NCBI GenBank assembly: GCA_017858295.1
Contig: JAFMBU010000122.1
Location: 1 to 5,235, forward strand
DNA length: 5,235 nt
Reading direction: 5' to 3'
Source: Porticoccaceae bacterium
GTDB taxonomy: Bacteria; Pseudomonadota; Gammaproteobacteria; Pseudomonadales; Porticoccaceae
The translations under genes and the position numbers were made by a program. Positions 1 through 4,629 of this stretch are shown here, in pieces. The notes beneath the pieces are model-generated. The model saw only the letters and a program-made list of their open reading frames with translations, did not search any database and had not been told where the DNA came from. Each line of letters opens with the position of its first letter. The first letter of the stretch is position 1.

Positions 1-50
1 TACCACAGCCTCGCCCAGAGACATAGCATTTATAGGGGTTTTCCTGTAGG

Positions 51-125
51 ATGCGCGCCATTCAAAGGGCCACTCAATTTCGAGCTACGCCCATTCGCAA
101 AAAGACACCTTATGACCACCTTTAA
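51..125 (+). other. Possible 24-codon upstream ORF overlapping the helicase start
   Basis: An ATG at 51 opens a 24-codon frame that stops with TAA at 123-125, so it runs past the helicase start codon at 112 in another frame. The peptide would be basic (MRAIQRATQF then RATPIRKK). TAGG lies directly against the ATG, too close to act as a Shine-Dalgarno, while AGGGG at 34-38 is about 12 bases away, which is long. The helicase itself has no good Shine-Dalgarno, so translational coupling from this frame is conceivable. It may equally be chance, because a frame of this length is common. Confidence 0.2.
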
Positions 126-1716
126 AGACCTGGGCCTATCAGCCCCGATTCTCAAAGCCATTACTGCGCAGGGCTATGAGACACCTTCACCGATTCAGGA
201 AAAAGCGATTCCTGCCGTACTCGATGGCCGCGATGTGATGGCTGCCGCCCAGACCGGAACCGGAAAAACTGCAGGTTTCACCCTGCCAATACTGCAGATT
301 CTCAGCGCCGGGAAACGTGCCCAGCCGAACCAGGTACGCACCCTGATCCTGACACCTACCCGTGAGTTAGCGGCTCAGGTAGGGGAGAGCGTCGCGCTCT
401 ATGGCAAGCATATGTCGCTTTCCTCCGCAGTGGTCTTTGGTGGCGTCAAAATTAATCCGCAGATGATGAAGTTGCGTCGCGGAGTCGATGTATTAGTCGC
501 CACTCCCGGTCGTTTGATGGACCTCTACAGTCAAAACGCGGTGAAGTTTACCCACCTAGAAGTACTGGTGTTGGACGAAGCCGATCGTATGTTGGATATG
601 GGTTTTATCCACGATATCAAGCGTATTATCAGCTTGCTGCCGAGACGTCGTCAGAACCTAATGTTCTCGGCAACCTTTTCCGACGATATTCGCAAACTGG
701 CCAAAGGCCTGGTGCACAATCCACTGGAAATTTCGGTGACGCCGCGCAATGCCACGGCGCCCACTGTCACTCAATCGGTTTATACCGTGGACAAGAAACA
801 AAAAGCCGCTGTGCTGACGCGTTTGATTCACGACAATAGCTGGGGTCAGGCACTGGTTTTTACCAAGACCAAGCACGGTGCCAACAAGCTCACCAAACAC
901 CTTGAATCCGAAGGCATTGTCGCCGCCGCGATTCACGGTAATAAAAGTCAGGGTGCGCGCACTAAAGCATTGGCCGGTTTTAAAGCTGGCGAGATTCGCA
1001 TCCTCGTTGCCACTGATATCGCCGCTCGCGGTTTGGATATTGAACAGCTGCCCCAGGTGGTCAACTTTGATCTGCCCAATGTCGCCGAAGACTATGTTCA
1101 CCGTATTGGTCGCACTGGTCGCGCCGGCGCTACAGGCACAGCCATCTCATTAGTTAGCGCCGACGAAGTGGATCTGCTCTCGGATATCGAGCGCCTGACA
1201 CAGAAATTATTGCCCCGTGAAGTGATGGATGGCTTTGAGCCCATTCATGACGTTCCAGAAACTAACCTTGATCGACCGGTTAGAACCAACAAGCAGCGCA
1301 AGGCGCTGAATAGCGAAACCAATAGCCGCGGTAAGAGCAAGCCAGATCCAAGAGTTAAACGCAGCAGCTATTCTCACGGTCCTAAGCCCGGAGCCAAGCA
1401 CAAAACCGGTGGTGGCTCTCATGCTGGACAGCGAAATGGGAATCGAGATGCTGCTCGTGACGGCTCTGCGGACGGCAATCGAGATGGAAATAGAGACGCC
1501 AATCGCACTCGCAGTGAAGGGCGTCCAGCGCCACAGGGCGGCCGAGCCAGTGGTCCCTACGCTAAAAGCCCCGGCGCTAACGGTAACGGTGGCGGCGCGC
1601 GCAATAGCAGCGGCGGTGCGGGAAATCGCAGTGGCAATAACAGTGCAAGGCCCGCGCCACGAGGAGATGCACCACGTGGCAACAGCCGTCCGCAGCAGCG
1701 CAGCCCGCGGGGCTAA
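112..1716 (+). CDS. rhlE: DEAD-box ATP-dependent RNA helicase, RhlE type
   Basis: This is a cytoplasmic ATP-dependent RNA helicase; RhlE proteins remodel RNA duplexes and are linked to ribosome assembly and RNA turnover. All core motifs are visible in order: Q motif GYETPSPIQ (21-29), Walker A AQTGTGKT (46-53), PTRELAAQ (82-89), TPGR (131-134), DEAD (155-158), SAT (186-188), VFTKTKHGAN (249-258), ATDIAARGLD (300-309) and HRIGRTGR (330-337). RhlE-typical stretches such as GVKINPQMMK and IHGNKSQGART separate it from SrmB, DbpA and DeaD. The core ends near residue 380. Residues 384-534 are a low-complexity Arg/Gly/Asn/Ser/Pro tail, longer than I recall for E. coli RhlE. The start at 112 matches the family N-terminus (MxxFxxLGLS). 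The frame stays open to the window edge but offers no ATG, GTG or TTG further upstream. Shine-Dalgarno is weak (AAAGA at best). The subfamily call is firm; the cellular substrate is unknown. Confidence 0.96.
   Translation: MTTFKDLGLSAPILKAITAQGYETPSPIQEKAIPAVLDGRDVMAAAQTGTGKTAGFTLPILQILSAGKRAQPNQVRTLILTPTRELAAQVGESVALYGKHMSLSSAVVFGGVKINPQMMKLRRGVDVLVATPGRLMDLYSQNAVKFTHLEVLVLDEADRMLDMGFIHDIKRIISLLPRRRQNLMFSATFSDDIRKLAKGLVHNPLEISVTPRNATAPTVTQSVYTVDKKQKAAVLTRLIHDNSWGQALVFTKTKHGANKLTKHLESEGIVAAAIHGNKSQGARTKALAGFKAGEIRILVATDIAARGLDIEQLPQVVNFDLPNVAEDYVHRIGRTGRAGATGTAISLVSADEVDLLSDIERLTQKLLPREVMDGFEPIHDVPETNLDRPVRTNKQRKALNSETNSRGKSKPDPRVKRSSYSHGPKPGAKHKTGGGSHAGQRNGNRDAARDGSADGNRDGNRDANRTRSEGRPAPQGGRASGPYAKSPGANGNGGGARNSSGGAGNRSGNNSARPAPRGDAPRGNSRPQQRSPRG
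1261..1713 (+). repeat. Low-complexity Arg/Gly/Asn-rich tail coding region with NRD repeats
   Basis: This stretch encodes helicase residues 384-534. The first part is Lys/Arg-rich. Residues 441-465 then hold short degenerate units built on NRD or RD (RNGNRDAARD, GNRDGNRDANR), followed by Gly/Asn/Ser-rich sequence and a Pro/Arg end (RPAPRGDAPRG). At DNA level the repeat shows as variants of AATCGAGATG and AATAGAGACG. Such tails in DEAD-box proteins are typically disordered, bind RNA non-specifically and can promote condensate formation; that role is inferred here from composition only. Confidence 0.75.
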
Positions 1717-1724
1717 GCTTTTTT
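1702..1724 (+). terminator. Possible short intrinsic terminator at the end of rhlE
   Basis: AGCCC (1702-1706) pairs perfectly with GGGCT (1710-1714) across a three-base GCG loop, and six T residues follow at 1719-1724. The stem overlaps the last codons and stop of the helicase. It is only 5 bp long, and AAGC separates it from the T run, so it would be a weak terminator. The larger hairpin at 1746-1785 is an alternative. Confidence 0.35.
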
Positions 1725-1745
1725 GAGTTAGAAAATCTTTATCTT

Positions 1746-1785
1746 ATCCGCAACGGTTAATAAGTGATTATTGGTCGCTGCGGAT
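1746..1785 (+). other. Strong RNA hairpin with GUGA tetraloop between rhlE and sulP
   Basis: ATCCGCA (1746-1752) pairs with TGCGGAT (1779-1785). Inside, after one A-C mismatch (1753/1778), CGGTTAATAA (1754-1763) pairs with TTATTGGTCG (1768-1777), closing on a GTGA loop, which fits the GNRA class. That makes 17 pairs. Three of them, at 1756-1758 with 1773-1775, are consecutive G-U wobbles that exist only in the plus-strand transcript. TTTATT follows directly (1785-1790), so a rho-independent terminator for rhlE is possible, though the T tract is interrupted. The hairpin ends 28 bases before the transporter ATG, so a leader role is the alternative. Confidence 0.55.
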
Positions 1786-1813
1786 TTATTCGTAATAGCA
1801 ATCGAGTATTAAA

Positions 1814-3379
1814 ATGTTTGAACTTCGCGCCAGTCGAGTTATCTCCTACAGAAATGATTTGTTATCCGGTCTTACCGTTGCCTTGGCATTGGTACCAGAG
1901 GCAGTTGCCTTTGCCTTTGTCGCCGGTGTTGATCCATTGGTCGGTCTCTATGCCGCCTTTATGGTGGGCCTGATCACCGCCTGTATTGGCGGTCGTCCGG
2001 GTATGATCTCTGGTGCTACTGGTGCACTGGCGGTGGTGATGGTGACACTGGTCGCCGACCACGGTGTCGAGTATCTGTTTATGACTGTGGTGCTGATGGG
2101 GTTTTTGCAAATCCTCGCTGGCGTATTCAAACTCGGTAAGTTTATTCGTATGGTGCCGCACCCGGTAATGCTCGGTTTTGTTAACGGCCTAGCGATTGTA
2201 ATTTTCCTTGCCCAGCTGAGTCAGTTTGGCGTCGCCGGCGAGCCAGGTTGGCTTGAAGGTACCAGCATGCAGGGTTCGATTATTGATGTTGCCTGGATGA
2301 CTGGCGATGCGCTCTATACATTGCTCGGTTTAGTGGTTTTGACTATGGCGATTATTCACCTGCTGCCACGTTTCACCACTGTGTTGCCTTCATCATTGGT
2401 GGCGATTGTCACTGTGACACTGGTGGTGATGTACTTTGATGTGGACACCAAAGTGGTTGGCGATGTCGCCTCCATTGCCGGCGGTCTGCCCAGCTTCCAT
2501 ATTCCCATGGTGCCGTTTACCTTTGAAACTCTGTTTATTATTTTGCCCTACGCGATTATTTTGGCGGCTATTGGCCTGATCGAATCGCTGCTGACCTTGC
2601 GCCTGATCGATGAGATCACTGAGACCCGCGGACAGGGCAATCGCGAATGTATTGGTCAGGGCGTTGCCAATACAGTGACTGGATTATTTGGTGGTATGGG
2701 CGGTTGTGCCATGATTGGCCAGAGCATGATCAATGTAAACTCTGGTGGCCGGGGACGTCTCTCCGGTATTACTGCGGCTATTTCTCTATTGCTGTTTATT
2801 CTGGTGGGCTCTGCGCTAATTGAAATTATTCCATTGGCTGCTCTGATCGGTGTGATGTTTATTGTTGTGATCGGCACCTTTGAGTGGAGTAGTTTTCGAA
2901 TTATGGGCAAGATACCGCGCAGTGATGCATTGATTCTGGTATTGGTCTCTGGGGTTACCGTGGTCACGGATCTGGCTGTTGCAGTAGTGGTTGGCGTCAT
3001 TGTCTCAGCTTTGGTATTCGCCTGGGAACATGCAAAGTTTATCCGTATCGAAGCCCGGGAAGATCACAAAGGTTCGACGGTTTACGCGGTTACTGGCCCA
3101 CTGTTTTTTGGTTCGGTTACCTCATTCCTTGAGCGCTTTGACCCCAAGCAAGACAATGACGACGTGGTTATCGATTTTGCTCGCTCAAGGGTAGCCGACC
3201 ACTCTGGTCTTGAAGCCATTGACACCTTAGCTGATCGTTACTTGAGTGCAGGTAAGACTCTGCATCTGGTTCACCTCAGCGACGAGTGCCGCAAGCTATT
3301 GAAGAAAGCCGGCAATATGGTTGAAGTGAATGTGATCGAAGATCCCAAGTACTTTGTTGCTGAAGATTCGCTGGGCTAA
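1814..3379 (+). CDS. SulP/SLC26-family anion transporter with STAS domain
   Basis: This is an inner-membrane secondary anion transporter, complete at 521 residues. Residues 12-405 form the hydrophobic SulP core. Visible family features are DLLSGLTVALALVPEAVAFA (15-34, TM1), the SGATG turn (66-70, TM3 region), VPHPVMLGFVNGLAIVIF (114-131) and GLIESLLTLRLIDEITETR (254-272), followed by the GQG and GGxGGCAMIGQS segment (281-304). Residues 408-521 form a cytoplasmic STAS domain containing VIDFARSRVADHSGLEAID (452-470), with Ser464 in the DxSG position. Length and layout fit BicA- and DauA-like proteins. Substrate is not readable from sequence: bicarbonate, sulfate or a dicarboxylate are all possible. 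Glu257 aligns by eye with the Asp that is a sodium ligand in cyanobacterial BicA, and DauA has Glu there, so sodium-bicarbonate symport should not be assumed. GAG at 1804-1806 is a weak Shine-Dalgarno 7 bases before ATG. No clear promoter was found upstream. Confidence 0.93.
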   Translation: MFELRASRVISYRNDLLSGLTVALALVPEAVAFAFVAGVDPLVGLYAAFMVGLITACIGGRPGMISGATGALAVVMVTLVADHGVEYLFMTVVLMGFLQILAGVFKLGKFIRMVPHPVMLGFVNGLAIVIFLAQLSQFGVAGEPGWLEGTSMQGSIIDVAWMTGDALYTLLGLVVLTMAIIHLLPRFTTVLPSSLVAIVTVTLVVMYFDVDTKVVGDVASIAGGLPSFHIPMVPFTFETLFIILPYAIILAAIGLIESLLTLRLIDEITETRGQGNRECIGQGVANTVTGLFGGMGGCAMIGQSMINVNSGGRGRLSGITAAISLLLFILVGSALIEIIPLAALIGVMFIVVIGTFEWSSFRIMGKIPRSDALILVLVSGVTVVTDLAVAVVVGVIVSALVFAWEHAKFIRIEAREDHKGSTVYAVTGPLFFGSVTSFLERFDPKQDNDDVVIDFARSRVADHSGLEAIDTLADRYLSAGKTLHLVHLSDECRKLLKKAGNMVEVNVIEDPKYFVAEDSLG

Positions 3380-3383
3380 GGTT

Positions 3384-3427
3384 TTTTAGGGAAAGCCTGT
3401 CCCGTCCTAAAATAAGTTGACGGGCAG
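3384..3427 (+). other. Overlapping alternative hairpins downstream of the transporter
   Basis: Two stems overlap here. Stem A pairs TTTTAGG (3384-3390) with CCTAAAA (3406-3412). Stem B pairs CCCGTC (3401-3406) with GACGGG (3419-3424), and extends by CTG (3397-3399) with CAG (3425-3427) if T3400 bulges. The 5' arm of B lies inside the loop of A and its 3' arm lies outside, so the two are mutually exclusive or form a pseudoknot. Stem B is followed only by ATTTAA, so a canonical intrinsic terminator is not evident. Stem A has its T run on the 5' side, which is the wrong side for a terminator. Any role in ending sulP transcription is a guess. Confidence 0.35.
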
Positions 3428-3491
3428 ATTTAAGTCAAAAGAAGCTCTCCTGGGTTGCAGCTGCTACAGATTTTTAGAGTGAATGTGCTAA

Positions 3492-3515
3492 CCTCTAGCT
3501 ATTGAAGGCTAGAGG
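3492..3515 (+). promoter_or_regulatory. Hairpin sequestering the Shine-Dalgarno of the downstream membrane gene
   Basis: CCTCTAGC (3492-3499) pairs perfectly over 8 bp with GCTAGAGG (3508-3515), with an 8-base loop that shortens to 6 if the U-G pair at 3500/3507 forms. The 3' arm contains AGAGG, most of the AGAGGAG Shine-Dalgarno (3511-3517) that serves the GTG start at 3524. In the folded transcript the ribosome-binding site would be largely masked. This suggests translational control, for example a thermometer-like or trans-acting switch, or coupling to upstream transcription. The base pairing is direct observation; the function is inferred. Confidence 0.5.
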
Positions 3516-3523
3516 AGATCATT

Positions 3524-3892
3524 GTGAATATTGTTTTATCCGTCGTCTTTTTACTGGTTGCCCTCGCACTTCTGTGCCGACCTTTGGTTAACCGCTTCGC
3601 TCAACGCTTATTATCCATGCCATCCTGGCGTCCCTTTGTCTGGCTTAATCTTGCTATAGGTATCAGTCTTATTCTGTGGGCTGGTTCGGTTCCCGGTTGG
3701 GAACAGCAAGTCGAGTGGATAGTGCTTTTTATTATTGGTGTTAGTGCCTTGCTCAAAGGGCTCGGGCTCTGGGTCTTCCCTGAGTGGTCGAGGTCCCTTA
3801 TGGAAAATTTTCTCGCCCGCTACTGGCTCTTTGTCCTGCCCCTGTCGCTTTTATATTTTGCCTTGGCAGTATTTCTTTTTTGTCTTGGCTAA
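3524..3892 (+). CDS. Small four-helix membrane protein of unknown function
   Basis: I do not recognise this 122-residue protein. It begins with GTG, supported by a strong AGAGGAG Shine-Dalgarno 6 bases upstream, and no other start fits that site. Four hydrophobic segments are apparent: about residues 2-18, 36-54, 63-84 and 100-120. The loops between helices 1 and 2 (R19, R24, R28, R36) and between 3 and 4 (R90, R99) carry the positive charge, while the short middle loop carries Glu60 and Glu64. By the positive-inside rule both ends would face the periplasm. No catalytic motif, lipobox or soluble domain is visible. The two halves look loosely alike, each a helix, then Pro-x3-Arg (P20/R24, P86/R90), then an aromatic-led helix, which hints at an old duplication. 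It lies 144 bases after the transporter on the same strand and converges on the regulator with a 25-base gap. Codon choice resembles its neighbours. A real gene is likely; the function is open. Confidence 0.8.
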   Translation: MNIVLSVVFLLVALALLCRPLVNRFAQRLLSMPSWRPFVWLNLAIGISLILWAGSVPGWEQQVEWIVLFIIGVSALLKGLGLWVFPEWSRSLMENFLARYWLFVLPLSLLYFALAVFLFCLG

Positions 3893-3917
3893 ATGACGCT
3901 TGTAACCAGTTAGACGC

Positions 3918-4496
3918 CTATGGGCTGGTGACCACCAGATAGCAGACCAGCTCCACTTTGCCACTGTTCTCAATGGCATGGGGCAGATCGGCGCGATAGT
4001 GTGCCGAGTCACCTTGGCTCAATTCTGTGCAGTTTTCTCCGGATACTAACTTCCCTTGGCCACTGGTAATAGTGAGCAATTCTTTGGTGCCTTCATAATG
4101 GGGGGCGCTGTCTAAACTCGCCCCCGGGGCTATCCGCAATTCATAGAACTCAATACTTTTTTCCATATGCAGCGGCGACAGAGTACGGATCTGACACTCT
4201 TTGTCATTGCGGAATAGATTGTTCTTATCTTCACCATGAACCACTTCGATGGTCGACGACTGCCAGGCCTGGTCAACCAGCTCACCTATGCTCATGCCAA
4301 ATGCCTGGGCGATTCTAAAGGTCACAGTCAGTGTGGGATTGGCCTGGCCGCGCTCAATCTGACTCAACATGGAGCGACTGACACCGGAGGCGGCGGCAAG
4401 TTGATCAAGGGTCAGTTTATTTTTTTTGCGCAGGGCCGTGACTCTGCCAGACAGTGCCTGGCTGGCAGGATCACTATCTTGAGTTGGATTGTTCAT
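3918..4496 (-). CDS. XRE-family transcription regulator with C-terminal cupin domain (SutR-like)
   Basis: This is a cytoplasmic DNA-binding regulator of 192 residues. Residues 17-74 form an XRE helix-turn-helix (VTALRKKNKLTLDQLAAASG, then VSRSMLSQIERGQANPTLTV, where the SxxMLSQIERG recognition-helix pattern is typical). Residues about 113-189 form a cupin barrel that usually senses a small ligand. Cupin motif 1 keeps PHYEGTKE (His133, Glu135, Glu139) but not the full HxH. Motif 2 keeps LPHAIEN (His173, Asn177). A complete metal site is therefore uncertain. The layout matches SutR (YdcN) and PuuR-type regulators. The start is supported by GAGG at 4503-4506, 6 bases before ATG; the stop is TAG. 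It is divergent from tdh across 133 bases containing a 24-bp near-palindrome, so control of tdh and of itself is the natural inference. The ligand may be threonine or a breakdown product, but the sequence does not show this. Confidence 0.92.
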   Translation of the reverse strand: MNNPTQDSDPASQALSGRVTALRKKNKLTLDQLAAASGVSRSMLSQIERGQANPTLTVTFRIAQAFGMSIGELVDQAWQSSTIEVVHGEDKNNLFRNDKECQIRTLSPLHMEKSIEFYELRIAPGASLDSAPHYEGTKELLTITSGQGKLVSGENCTELSQGDSAHYRADLPHAIENSGKVELVCYLVVTSP

Positions 4497-4511
4497 GGGC
4501 TACCTCAATAA

Positions 4512-4523
4512 AGTGAAATCACT
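4512..4523. promoter_or_regulatory. Short inverted repeat near the predicted regulator transcription start
   Basis: AGTGA (4512-4516) and TCACT (4519-4523) form a 5+2+5 inverted repeat. It overlaps the -10 and probable start point predicted for the regulator promoter, so a protein bound here could affect only that gene. It shares just the AAATC/GATTT core with the larger palindrome next to it. This could be chance, given the short arms. Confidence 0.25.
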
Positions 4524-4526
4524 ATA
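4521..4526 (-). promoter_or_regulatory. Candidate -10 element of the regulator promoter
   Basis: On the minus strand this reads TATAGT, 5 of 6 matches to the sigma-70 -10 consensus. Transcription would begin near 4514, leaving a leader of about 18 bases that includes the GAGG Shine-Dalgarno. No good -35 is seen at the right distance; CTTTAT at 4544-4549 is the nearest by position. Most of the 24-bp near-palindrome would lie between the two elements. Confidence 0.4.
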
Positions 4527-4546
4527 CAGGATTTAAATCTTGCATA
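4523..4546. promoter_or_regulatory. 24-bp near-palindrome, candidate operator of the XRE/cupin regulator
   Basis: The left arm TATACAGGATTT and right arm AAATCTTGCATA match as inverted repeats at 10 of 12 positions; both mismatches are purine-purine differences (A/G). The central GATTTAAATC (4530-4539) is perfect. The site sits in the divergent gap, overlaps the regulator -10 at one end and the candidate tdh -35 at the other. That position suits a dimeric XRE protein repressing both genes. Binding by this particular regulator is inferred from position and symmetry. Confidence 0.55.
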
Positions 4547-4568
4547 AAGGAATTATTGATTCTACGAT
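4540..4568 (+). promoter_or_regulatory. Candidate sigma-70 promoter of tdh
   Basis: TTGCAT (4540-4545) and TACGAT (4563-4568) are separated by exactly 17 bases, giving 3 of 6 and 4 of 6 consensus matches. Transcription would start near 4575, with a leader of about 55 bases. The -35 lies inside the right arm of the near-palindrome, which would allow repression. The region further down (TTATATATT, 4583-4591) is AT-rich and could supply another -10, but I found no properly spaced -35 for it. Confidence 0.35.
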
Positions 4569-4582
4569 AAGGGAATAAATTC
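4550..4582. repeat. Two GAAT/ATTC inverted repeats in the tdh promoter region
   Basis: GAAT-N5-ATTC at 4550-4562 and GAAT-N2-ATTC at 4573-4582 lie 10 bases apart, flanking the predicted tdh -10. Each is preceded by a similar ATAAAGG or ATAAGG run, so they also look like an imperfect direct repeat. They could be secondary regulator sites, or simply the result of AT-rich sequence. Confidence 0.2.
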
Positions 4583-4629
4583 TTATATATTAAAACTTGT
4601 CATAAATAGCCAAGCAGGGAATAAGCATC

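Noticed and set aside
658..1101. 147-codon open frame on the minus strand
   Set aside because: It lies wholly inside the conserved helicase core on the opposite strand. The plus-strand protein has every family motif, so this is a shadow frame.
1409..1726. 105-codon plus-strand frame over the helicase tail
   Set aside because: It is the alternative frame of low-complexity Arg/Gly/Asn codons, repetitive and without a recognisable domain or ribosome-binding site.
1723..1798. Possible promoter for sulP (TTGAGT, or TTGGTC with TAATAG)
   Set aside because: TTGAGT has no -10 at the right spacing. TTGGTC/TAATAG matches only 3 of 6 at each element, and it would place the start within a few bases of the ATG.
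1764..1973. 69-codon plus-strand frame before and inside sulP
   Set aside because: It overlaps the start of the transporter in another frame, begins inside the hairpin region, and has no Shine-Dalgarno or family resemblance.
3871..3882. T-rich run near the end of the small membrane gene as a terminator
   Set aside because: It encodes the last hydrophobic helix (Phe/Leu codons), and no stable GC stem precedes it.
3905..3929. ACCAG/CTGGT inverted repeat in the convergent gap
   Set aside because: Only 5 bp with a 15-base loop and no T run on either strand, so it is too weak to call a bidirectional terminator.
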